DNA of 34,022 nt from JBBAEA01 sp041656175. GTDB taxonomy: Bacteria > Myxococcota_A > Bradymonadia > UBA4248. Positions 1 through 7,745 of the stretch are shown piece by piece. The DNA lies in NCBI GenBank assembly GCA_041656175.1, contig JBBAEA010000016.1, positions 1-34,022 on the forward strand. Direction: 5' to 3'. The first letter of the stretch is position 1, and each line of letters begins with the position of its first letter. Below the pieces are notes generated by a model that was given only the letters and a program-made list of their open reading frames with translations, did not search any database and was not told where the DNA came from. Position numbers and translations under genes: made by a program.

Positions 1-3000
1 CGCGGGCATCGCCCTGCTTGTTGTTGTATTCCTTAAACAAAGGGATGGAGCGGAGTACGAACTTTTGGGCTTCGTCAAAGACAAGCAGGTGTGCGTTGAG
101 CGAGGCTAGGGAGGCAAGCGAATTTGCGACTCCTAGTTGATCTCCAAGGCGCTGGAATATTTCGAGTGCGCGCTCTAGTGCGAAGTGCGCGTCGTCTGCG
201 CGCATAAAGATATAGAATGTTTTTGAGAGATAGAGCAGGAGTGACGCTTCATCGGCGCTGTTGCCAACGGTTTGGTAGTTCTTTTGAGCCGCTAGGAAGC
301 ATTCGTGTGCTTGGCGCAGTACACCGATAGAGAGGTAGATCTTGCCAAGCTCGGTTAAGGCTCGTGCCATAAGGTCAAAGTCGGCGGCGTTAGAGCTAAA
401 ATCATAGGCTTTCTGAAAACACGCGATAGCAGCTTGCCAGTCCGCTTTTAGGGTCGATAGCTTACCCATACCGAGTAAGAGCCTTCCTTGAACGGCGAGG
501 TCATCCTCGGGGAGGCATGTTTTGGCGCGGTTGTAGTTCGAGTTTGCTTCTTCGAGCAGGTTTTGGGCTAAAGCGAGTTCGGCAAGGCCACAATATGCTA
601 ACCCCTTAAGTTGTAGGTCGTTGTGGGCATCGGCTAGGGCGATGGTTTTGGTAAAATAATCGTGACTTGGGCCAAATTCCGAGACTCGCAGCGAGAGCTC
701 ACCGAGTTGGAAGTAGACACGTCGTGCGAGTTGGGCGTCGACGTGATCCTCTAAAAGCGGCAGCATCTCCTCGTATATTTTTTTTGTCTTGAGTAGGTTG
801 GTGCCTTGCATCGCGGTGTTTGCGGCAAAGTCGAGGTAGCGCAGCGCTTGCGCTTTCTCGCCTGCAAGCTTGAAGTGTCGCGCTATGTCTTCGCGGTCGA
901 TGTAGATGTCGGATTCAGATAGCGCTTCTTTGGTGCGAGCGACGTTGAGGTGTAGCTCTGGGCTGGAGTCCGCATTGAAGAACTCGACGATGTGGGGGTG
1001 TATGAACTCAAAACTGAGTTCAGCTTCCCACTGGCGTCGGAGGATTCCTTCGCGGCGCCAGACTTCAAGCGCTCTGCTCGTGAAATCCAAAAGCCCGTAC
1101 TGCCCGTCCTTTCGTAGCAGCGCTTCGACGGAACTTATGGAGAAAGTCTCCCCGATAAGGGCTGCACGGCGTAAAATTTCTTTGTACTCTTCTTGTTGGT
1201 ATTTGCGTACGATTTGGTCGATGCGACGTAGCGTGATCTTTTCGATCGAGTTGGGGATAACGATTTTCTGCGCGTCATCGACGGAGTTTAAGGATTTTTC
1301 GTCCAAGATGTAGCGCAGTACTAGGTTTAAGAAGAGGGGATTGCCTTTGGAGAGGTTTAAGCACTGGTTCGCCATCGCGCGTTGCATTTTAATCGCGTTG
1401 TCGATAATGAGGTTGCAATCTCTTTTACCCAGCCAGCCCAACTGCATTTCGCGGTAGTAGGCGTGATCAAGTCGGTTAAAGCGCTCCGTGAGCATTTGGA
1501 GTTCGCGACTTTCGGCTAGGGCGATACACCTAAAACTCGTAACCATAAAGAAGGGACGCGCTTTGGTGACTGAAGAAAGCGTTAATTTCCAAAGCAAGTT
1601 TAAGGTATTGGCATCAGCCCAATGAAGGTTTTCTATCACTAAAAGTACAGGCGTTTGTCGCGCTAGGGTGTCAAAGAACTCCTCCAAACGCATCTCCGTT
1701 TCTTCACGCTCCTCGCCTGCCTGCCCATACTTGCCGACGATGAACTGCGTTAAGAAGTTAAGTAGGAAGCTATCTTGTATTCTGTAGCGCTGAAGCGCTT
1801 GTTTTATCTGTACTTGCGCGTCGGAAGCGTCATCGGACTGCACTTGTAAAAAGCGCTTAATCGCCAAGCGAAGTGGTGAGTAGGCTAAGTAATTCTGTGG
1901 CAAACAAACGCCGCTCAGCATTGCGCCTTGGGTTAGCTCCATAAAGATATCGCTAAACTTTAGTACTAGCGTTGTTTTGCCGATACCCGTTTGCCCCGTG
2001 ACCACAATGGTGGTTCCTCGCCTCTCTGCAACCCCTTTCTTAACGATGGCGCGGAATTCTTCGATTTCGTCGTTTCGGCCGACAAAAATATCTTTGAGCG
2101 AACTACTAACCTCGGATTGCGTAAACTTCGGTTCGGCAAGCGCTCGCCATTTCGCGGCTGCTTCGACCTCGGCATTGGAAAGTTCAACGCCACCGCGGAC
2201 TTCTTCGGTTTGTTGGTAATCTCTTAGCAGGGTAGTCGCTGTTTGTGGGCGCTTTAGCGGGTCTTTTTCCACGCAGCGCTCGACGACTTTGCCTAAAAAA
2301 GTCTCTCTAAATTCCTCGGGAAGCGGGGGTACGGGTTGGCGCGCTTGGCGCAGTAGCACCTCCATCTTGTCGGCGCCATCTACGGCACGTTTTCCCGTGA
2401 GCATTTCGTGTAAAATGAGCCCAAAGGCGTAAAGATCGGCGGAAGTCGTCGTTCCCTTACCCATCGCTTGTTCGGGCGCCATATAGTGTGGGGTTCCTGG
2501 CGCTCTGCGCTTCTCTGTAAAGCGCGGAGCCTCAACCGCTTTTCCACGAAGGCTTAGCGTTTCCTCGGTTAAGTTTTTGACTAAACCAAAATCCAGCACC
2601 TTCACAAAATCGGGTTCCCCATATTGCGTGCATATAATGAGGTTTGATGGCTTTAAATCCCTGTGCACCATCCCGCGTTCATGGGCTTCCGAGAGCGATT
2701 TTAAGATTTGGTGGCTAATATTGAAGCAGCGGTCATAGGAAAGGGCACCACCTTCCTTTAAGATCTCCGTTAAAGTCTTCCCGTCTAGCCACTCCATAAC
2801 AAGGAAAAGCAGACCCGATTCCGTTTGACCATAGTCAAAAATAGTAATCGTGTTGGGGTGACGCAATTGGCTCGTTAAGAGCGCTTCTTGGCGAAATTGC
2901 TCGACGTAATCAACTTGACCCTTGCCTATATCGGGCAGCAATACCTTCAAAGCGCACTCGCGCCCGAGGTTGTCCTGGATTGCACGATACACCGCCCCAA

Positions 3001-3109
3001 AACCGCCCAGATTCACTCTTTTAATGATGGTGTAACGGTCAACTAAACGCTCACCGTCTAAGGGTAGCTCAATTTTCTTCTCGGCCAACTCTTCGCTTTT
3101 CGACTGCAT
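1..3109 (-). CDS. Ser/Thr protein kinase fused to AAA ATPase and helical repeats (partial, 3' end off window)
   Basis: Open from an ATG at 3109 to the left edge, about 1036 codons without a stop, so the C-terminus is missing. Residues ~25-290 are a Hanks-type kinase: glycine loop LGGFGAVY (~34-41, first loop Gly replaced by Asn), Lys55 in CALKV, HRDLKPSN (149-156) and VLDFGL. A PQTA-containing linker leads to an AAA_16-type ATPase with Walker A GQTGIGKTT (~372-380) and hhhh-E Walker B VLLVIEN. From ~680 onward the sequence is TPR-like alpha-helical repeats. This is the architecture of large signalling kinases common in myxobacteria and relatives; the ATPase/TPR part probably senses or scaffolds and the kinase phosphorylates unknown targets. 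No neighbouring gene shares the strand closely enough to define an operon (next gene 717 bp away). Confidence 0.9.
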   Translation of the reverse strand, partial: MQSKSEELAEKKIELPLDGERLVDRYTIIKRVNLGGFGAVYRAIQDNLGRECALKVLLPDIGKGQVDYVEQFRQEALLTSQLRHPNTITIFDYGQTESGLLFLVMEWLDGKTLTEILKEGGALSYDRCFNISHQILKSLSEAHERGMVHRDLKPSNLIICTQYGEPDFVKVLDFGLVKNLTEETLSLRGKAVEAPRFTEKRRAPGTPHYMAPEQAMGKGTTTSADLYAFGLILHEMLTGKRAVDGADKMEVLLRQARQPVPPLPEEFRETFLGKVVERCVEKDPLKRPQTATTLLRDYQQTEEVRGGVELSNAEVEAAAKWRALAEPKFTQSEVSSSLKDIFVGRNDEIEEFRAIVKKGVAERRGTTIVVTGQTGIGKTTLVLKFSDIFMELTQGAMLSGVCLPQNYLAYSPLRLAIKRFLQVQSDDASDAQVQIKQALQRYRIQDSFLLNFLTQFIVGKYGQAGEEREETEMRLEEFFDTLARQTPVLLVIENLHWADANTLNLLWKLTLSSVTKARPFFMVTSFRCIALAESRELQMLTERFNRLDHAYYREMQLGWLGKRDCNLIIDNAIKMQRAMANQCLNLSKGNPLFLNLVLRYILDEKSLNSVDDAQKIVIPNSIEKITLRRIDQIVRKYQQEEYKEILRRAALIGETFSISSVEALLRKDGQYGLLDFTSRALEVWRREGILRRQWEAELSFEFIHPHIVEFFNADSSPELHLNVARTKEALSESDIYIDREDIARHFKLAGEKAQALRYLDFAANTAMQGTNLLKTKKIYEEMLPLLEDHVDAQLARRVYFQLGELSLRVSEFGPSHDYFTKTIALADAHNDLQLKGLAYCGLAELALAQNLLEEANSNYNRAKTCLPEDDLAVQGRLLLGMGKLSTLKADWQAAIACFQKAYDFSSNAADFDLMARALTELGKIYLSIGVLRQAHECFLAAQKNYQTVGNSADEASLLLYLSKTFYIFMRADDAHFALERALEIFQRLGDQLGVANSLASLASLNAHLLVFDEAQKFVLRSIPLFKEYNNKQGDAR

Positions 3110-3269
3110 CTAAATCCACTCCAACGCAACAATCCATGCTTAGTCGCGAACAAACCCAATTTAGCATATGCAAATGAGATCAAATTGCAAGCTGCCTGTT
3201 TTTGGCGCTAATCAATTAGCTTAGCTTGAAGCCCTAAATTCGCTTTTCTTGCACTTTTTTTGGGGGGGC

Positions 3270-3585
3270 TTGATCGTAGGGCAAGCTCAAAGTCATTAAC
3301 TAGTTAATTTTCAAGGCTCTTATTTGTGGGGGAAGTGTCCCCCTACGTGTCAACCCCACGCTGTGCGCGGGTTTGCCACATTCCACAATTCCGACTACGA
3401 TTTGCGCTGCACTCACGCAGGCTTGCGTTCGATTGCGCAAATCTAGTCTCATTGAGCCATCAACTTGCAAAACACTTAGTTTTGCTCGTTTCGGCTCCCC
3501 CTCCGCGGGGACACCCCGCGACGCCCCGTCCAGGTTTTGGCGAAACAGGACTTTGCGGCTGCCCTGGGCTTAATCGCCCCCTACG
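3270..3585 (+). repeat. Dispersed hairpin element R1, long form
   Basis: The outer parts (about 3275-3379 and 3496-3585) closely match, in inverted orientation, the element at 28358-28538. Between them this copy carries about 115 bp that the other lacks (3380-3495). That extra piece holds a strong hairpin: GACTACGATTTGCGC (3393-3407) pairs with GCGCAAATCTAGTC (3435-3448). The left edge has the G-rich palindrome GGGGGAAGTGTCCCCC. Apparent ORFs here are repeat-derived. Confidence 0.8.
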
Positions 3586-3690
3586 CGCGTAGTTTTCTCG
3601 CAAAACGCGTCAATTGGCAACGATCAGATGCGAAGTTTTCATGAAATCGCTTAGTTTTCGCATATGATTCATTGAGGGCTTATGCGGCTG
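3586..3690 (+). repeat. Diverged copy of hairpin element R2 (copy D)
   Basis: Shares the order of blocks of copies at 13394, 14941 and 23797: C-rich edge, CGCGCG block, TCGCAAAA, a CAATT block, stem, loop, stem, TCATTGxG. The stem ATCAGATGCGAA (3623-3634) pairs with TTCGCATATGAT (3657-3668) with one mismatch. The stem sequence is unrelated to the other copies, and the loop is diverged but alignable (GTTTTCATGAAATCGCTTAG). Confidence 0.6.
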
Positions 3691-3826
3691 TGTGCCAATC
3701 CATGGGCACACGCCCTATGAGCCTCTCACGGCGTTGTGTTTCGACATCCGTGTCGAAATGAAGGCGAGCCCGCGCTATCCTTTTATAAAAAGGGATAAAA
3801 TGGCTTTGCGGCGAGCGTAGAGCGGG

Positions 3827-6718
3827 CTATTTTGTGCAGTATCTTCCCTCAATACAATACGCGCCATTTTCGCAGAGCTCATCGCCGCAATGGCAGCCTG
3901 CTTTGTGTTTGCACAGCCAGCCACCGTTTGTGCAGCGGTATTGTGCTTTGGCCTTAAAGTTGGGTGGCATCACGTGTGGGCCACAGATGCATTGGCCCTT
4001 TGCGTCGACATAGGCGCGCTCGGTAGGGGACTTTTTCATCGTACATCGCTCTTGGAGCGTGTATTCAATGCTGCAAAACTGCTCTTCGTAGAATGGGTCG
4101 AAGTGGCAGCTTTTGTCGTCCTTACAAATTGCGCCGCGCTTACACATGGTTTTACCGCATTGACAGCCCTTGGGATTTTGGCATTGCCAGCCAATGAGGT
4201 GCTGGGATCGTTTTTCGCAGAAAGTGCAAATCCTCTCATAATCGCTAGAAATAACACAGGCGTAGTCTTTTATGTTTTTGGGTGCTTTTTTGGCGTTGCA
4301 ATCGAACGCATTGTTTGAGTAAATGAGTTCATTCTCGTTTCTGCCGTCTAAGCCCCAAATAAAGCGTCGTAATTTATTATCAATGACAACAATAAAGTTA
4401 TCGTCGAGGCATTCTCCTTTGTAGCAGATTTGCTGTTTAAGACATGTATTATTCTCACACGGGCAGCCGTCCTCTTTTCCACAGTGCGGCACGCCAGATT
4501 GTGTTTCATAGCCGTCGCTTTGGGCAGGGTAGAGTGTCATGGTTTGCGGGCTATAGCATTTACCGTCTTTACAGTGTGTAAAACGAGGACAAGTACTGCC
4601 TGCGCAGGCGCAGCCATCAAAATTGTCGCAGAGTAGTAAGGGGGTTTCGTCCATGGTGAACTCGCTACACTTATGTTTACTGCTGTCTTTATCATACAAA
4701 TCATCACCGCAATAACAGCCATCCTCTCGTAGAACACCATAGGAGCAGCCATAATGATCACATGTAGCGCCGCTGTCGATTTTTTTGCCGTAACAGTTAC
4801 AGCCCTCAGGGTTTATGCAATACCACGCCAAGGGCTTCTCTTTGCTTTTTGCGAATGTTTTATTCTTGGCGCTGTCGAGATCTGTGTTGCATACATAGTT
4901 ATTGCCAGGGTTCAGCATAATAGTTGACACACATTTGCATTGCTTATCAACGCAACTTGCATTGATTGAGCACTTTGTTTCTCCACACTCGCAACCCTCG
5001 GCACGGGTGCAGACGGGGTGATAAACATCATTTTGACAAGCGTAGCCCTTCTCATCGGTTTGTGGCGATTTCTCATTACGGCACAAGCATTTTCCATCTT
5101 TGCATATGTTACCACGAGAACAGCTTTCTTCTCCGCAATCGCATTGATCTTTTTCACAATACATTAATTCATCATCACAGCTGTAAGCATTTAACAGTTT
5201 TTGGGAGCCGCAATAACACTCTTCATTGATACAGACTCCACCCTTTGCGCATTGTTTTTTACCACAACTACAGCCGTTTTTCTTTTTACACACCCAAGCT
5301 TTGTAGGCATAGTCTATGCTCCAATCATTATTGTTTTGGGGCAGACTTTCGTAGCCTGGAAGGCTAGATGTCTTATCACATTCGTAGCCCGCCGATTTAG
5401 TGGGGGCAGGGATGGGCTTGTTCTTTACACCAAAGCAATAGAGTTTACCGTCGATGCAGCGCATTACATTATAAATGCTGATGGACTTGCTTCCTTCGGG
5501 TATATATTCATCGTAACTATCCTCATTGTCGTCGTCACCAAATTCAGGTACATGATCGTCGTCGTCATCTACATTGTCTGCATATATCGCATCATCCATG
5601 TAGTTTATCGATTTTTTTTCGTTAAATTCAAGTATTTTTCTAAATGCTTTGTCTCCCAATTCATGGGCGTGACAAGCGCTTCGATCTTTATCACATTTAC
5701 CCGCTACACAGAGCTCCGCAAAAACACAGCTCTGATTTCTACATTGGCAGCGCCTGTCGTCGCAGACAAAATCCTTGTTTTTGGCATCTTTTAGACTTGT
5801 ATATAATGGAAGGCCATCGCTGCGATTAAGTACGCAAATACCGTCTTGGCCTGGCAATAAAATCCGTATTATTTGTGCTGTGTTGGCAATAACGGCTCCC
5901 GCCGCATTGGCTAAGCGCATAGTGTGCTTCAGTGAATGTTCTATTCGAGTTTTCACCATCCCGCTATCGACATGTGCATCATTTTTGTTTTTGATCGTAG
6001 TCATTCCCGTGTAGAAATGGCGCCCATCGCGGGTGTGACAGCCGTCTTTACGAGCACACATAAAGTACCACTCGCTATATTCGCAAGTAAACGTGGATTT
6101 CGCTTTTTTACACCGAAATTCACCGTAGTCATTGGTATAAAGGGTGGAATCGCCATATGGATTAGCACCTGGCTCACGCGAACCACATACACAGATATCA
6201 CCCAAGCAGGTCGCCCCCATTGCGCAAGCGCCGTCGCCACAAGGGCAGTTGCCCTTCGCACAATAAAATTCATCTAAAATATCAAGCTTATATGAAGAAT
6301 CACGCGCCTCAATATTAAGCGCTAAATCCATATTCGCACTAGATTCTACGCATTCCCCCTTAACACAGGCGCCCTTGCAGTTCTCCGCAGCACATGCACA
6401 GCCATCCTCGTGCTTACAAAGCCACTGATCTTCGTAACAGACGAAGTCGCTCACAAATTTGTAATCCAAAAGTTCTTCGCCGCAGCGCGCCTTCCCATTT
6501 TCACAAACACTGCCTTGCGGCACTCTGCTTCGTTCACACACGCATGCGTCCTTTAAACATTGCCAGCGCCCATCTACACAACCGTAATAGCGAATATCTT
6601 CGCTTTCTTTGAGTTTGGGTAGCGCGGAATCGCCACATTGTACCACCCCCTCCTTGCAATAAGCAAAACGCCCCATCACCGATTTGCCGCATTGACAAGT
6701 CGGCTCGCTGCAGCGCAC
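3827..6718 (-). CDS. Cys-rich repeat surface protein, downstream part of an amber-interrupted lipoprotein gene
   Basis: 963 codons counted from a GTG at 6718, but the reading frame is open without a stop from 6955, directly after the TAG that ends the 7297-6956 reading frame. The protein is a string of disulfide-rich modules of the pattern W-x-C...GC-x-C-G-x(3)-C-x(2)-G-x(2)-C-x(3)-G-x-C-x-C, for example GCSCGKKQCAKGGVC and GCQCGKTMCKRGAIC, repeated more than ten times. About residue 380-410 there is a very acidic stretch (VDDDDDHVPEFGDDD). I see no catalytic domain; an exposed structural, adhesive or binding protein is likely but unproven. Without the upstream part it has no export signal, so the GTG start is probably not a true start. 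No family recognised. Confidence 0.75.
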   Translation of the reverse strand: MRCSEPTCQCGKSVMGRFAYCKEGVVQCGDSALPKLKESEDIRYYGCVDGRWQCLKDACVCERSRVPQGSVCENGKARCGEELLDYKFVSDFVCYEDQWLCKHEDGCACAAENCKGACVKGECVESSANMDLALNIEARDSSYKLDILDEFYCAKGNCPCGDGACAMGATCLGDICVCGSREPGANPYGDSTLYTNDYGEFRCKKAKSTFTCEYSEWYFMCARKDGCHTRDGRHFYTGMTTIKNKNDAHVDSGMVKTRIEHSLKHTMRLANAAGAVIANTAQIIRILLPGQDGICVLNRSDGLPLYTSLKDAKNKDFVCDDRRCQCRNQSCVFAELCVAGKCDKDRSACHAHELGDKAFRKILEFNEKKSINYMDDAIYADNVDDDDDHVPEFGDDDNEDSYDEYIPEGSKSISIYNVMRCIDGKLYCFGVKNKPIPAPTKSAGYECDKTSSLPGYESLPQNNNDWSIDYAYKAWVCKKKNGCSCGKKQCAKGGVCINEECYCGSQKLLNAYSCDDELMYCEKDQCDCGEESCSRGNICKDGKCLCRNEKSPQTDEKGYACQNDVYHPVCTRAEGCECGETKCSINASCVDKQCKCVSTIMLNPGNNYVCNTDLDSAKNKTFAKSKEKPLAWYCINPEGCNCYGKKIDSGATCDHYGCSYGVLREDGCYCGDDLYDKDSSKHKCSEFTMDETPLLLCDNFDGCACAGSTCPRFTHCKDGKCYSPQTMTLYPAQSDGYETQSGVPHCGKEDGCPCENNTCLKQQICYKGECLDDNFIVVIDNKLRRFIWGLDGRNENELIYSNNAFDCNAKKAPKNIKDYACVISSDYERICTFCEKRSQHLIGWQCQNPKGCQCGKTMCKRGAICKDDKSCHFDPFYEEQFCSIEYTLQERCTMKKSPTERAYVDAKGQCICGPHVMPPNFKAKAQYRCTNGGWLCKHKAGCHCGDELCENGAYCIEGRYCTK

Positions 6719-6955
6719 CCCTTGCGGACCACAGTGCTTGCCCTTGCTAATCTTGTCGTTGCCGCAAAGACACTGCTTCGCCTCGCAGCGCCAATGCTTC
6801 GCATGTTCGTCGCAGACGTAGCCATTAAAGCCTACATACGCTGTGCCAGCACAGCTGATTTCGTCATCTTGTAAATACGAGAACTTTGGCGCTATTGAAT
6901 CACCATAAGCGCAACCATCCGCTTCATAACAGCGCCAATGCCCATCGACACAAAG

Positions 6956-6958
6956 CTA
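6956..6958 (-). other. In-frame TAG codon splitting the Cys-rich lipoprotein gene
   Basis: The minus-strand frame starting at 7297 meets TAG here, and the same frame then stays open from 6955 to 3829. The residues after the stop (LCVDGHWRCYEADGC) are the next Cys module, resembling GCVDGRWQCLKDAC further on, so the homology runs through the stop. TAG ends several other genes in this window (for example 9911, 14270, 19169), so it is an ordinary stop here and not a reassigned codon. One base change from CAG or AAG would explain it. Confidence 0.85.
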
Positions 6959-7297
6959 GTTGTGTTCCAAATCAGCCGATAAAGCCATCTCTCCGCAATA
7001 ACAATCTCCATCCTGAAAACGCGCCCCCTTGCGACAACGAGGATCATCAACTACGACAGCTTCCTCTTTAAAAGCCAAAGCTGCCTCGGCGTCATCGCCA
7101 TCAGCAGCATCAGCCGCAGCGTCATCGCCATCAACAACAGCCACAGCATCATTGCCATCAACAGCAGCCTCAAGCTCAGTTTCGCTCGCCTTATCCTTTA
7201 TGATATGCTCTAGCACACGGTCGCAGGAAAGCGCTAAACTGAAGCAAAATATCATCAATATCCCAAACAAAACCCGATTTAATTGTCCGTGTAGCAT
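6956..7297 (-). CDS. Lipoprotein N-terminal part of the Cys-rich protein (truncated by TAG)
   Basis: 113 codons from ATG 7297, preceded by GGGAG 4 nt upstream. Residues 1-25 form a lipoprotein signal peptide with lipobox LALSC (Cys25 lipidated), so the mature protein should be anchored to a membrane, probably the outer one. Residues ~40-80 are a low-complexity Asp/Ala/Gly tether (repeats of DGDDAAA type). A first Cys module (CRKGARFQDGDCYCG) begins at ~86 and is cut at residue 113 by the TAG. The downstream 3827-6955 frame is in phase and carries the remaining modules, so the intact gene would encode about 1156 residues over 3827-7297. Confidence 0.75.
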   Translation of the reverse strand: MLHGQLNRVLFGILMIFCFSLALSCDRVLEHIIKDKASETELEAAVDGNDAVAVVDGDDAAADAADGDDAEAALAFKEEAVVVDDPRCRKGARFQDGDCYCGEMALSADLEHN

Positions 7298-7745
7298 GAT
7301 ACTCCCAAAATATGAAAAGTTATAAAAAATGTAGAGACCTTTGTTTGCACGATTCAGAATAATGAATTTAATTGCAAAAAAATGCTGCGATTTTTATTGC
7401 GATGAGGAAGCAAGGCTATAAGCACGAGTAATATAAGGCAGTTGGGAGATAATATGACACTACGTTTGCTAAGGACTTTAAAAGTACTTTCGTTGGAAAG
7501 GGGGGGGGGAGGGGGGAAATATATTTTCTTCGCCACAAAGAAAAAAGCTTTCCTCTCTTCGCGCAATGCTCCGTTTAGCACCTCATTATGAATTTATCCC
7601 TTTAAAGTAATTTTGCCAAAGCTTCATCAAAAAAACAATAGCTGGATAAATTACTTGACAGCCTATATACCGTTAGGTATACGTTAACTAGTTACACGGT
7701 ATGGTTCCGTGTTTGCAAAAAGAACGAAGATCAGGGAGGCTATCC
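7298..7745. other. Intergenic region with poly-G tract
   Basis: Divergent intergenic region between the lipoprotein and amylase genes. It contains a run of ten G, one A and six G at 7500-7516, an A/T-rich stretch, and the amylase promoter listed separately. A possible minus-strand reading frame at 7354-7581 encodes poly-Pro from the G-run, has no ribosome site and is rejected. Confidence 0.5.
7655..7683 (+). promoter_or_regulatory. Sigma-70-type promoter for the GH13 gene, with overlapping palindrome
   Basis: TTGACA (7655-7660), 17-nt spacer, TATACG (7678-7683). A perfect inverted repeat TATACC-GTTA-GGTATA (7666-7681) lies in the spacer and overlaps the -10 box, a good place for a repressor or activator operator. 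The likely start codon is at 7746. Confidence 0.65.

Larger units (their letters stand above)
3110..3826. other. Repeat-filled intergenic region
   Basis: No convincing gene. From 3270 to about 3690 it is occupied by two hairpin repeat elements listed separately. Just downstream of the Cys-rich gene's stop (3767-3828) an imperfect hairpin can form: AGCCCGC (plus strand, ~3767) pairs with GCGGGCT (~3822-3828), with an inner AT-rich pair TATCCTTTT / AAAGGGATA around 3776-3800. It may end transcription of that gene, but there is no clean U-run. Confidence 0.5.

Noticed and set aside
3326..3592. 88-codon frame also found near 28488 (MGEVSPYVSTPRCARVCH)
   Set aside because: The shared protein is just the R1 repeat translated; it diverges in frame after the shared DNA and lacks a start signal.
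6001..6277. Overlapping frames opposite the Cys-rich gene (many 60-200 codons)
   Set aside because: Shadow frames: the minus-strand frame has the repeated Cys modules and these do not.
3827..7297. Stop-codon reassignment of TAG
   Set aside because: TAG is the natural terminator of several intact genes in the window (9911, 14270, 19169), so general reassignment is excluded.
7354..7581. Minus-strand 75-codon frame containing PPPPP
   Set aside because: The prolines come from the poly-G tract; GTG start without a ribosome site; no family resemblance.
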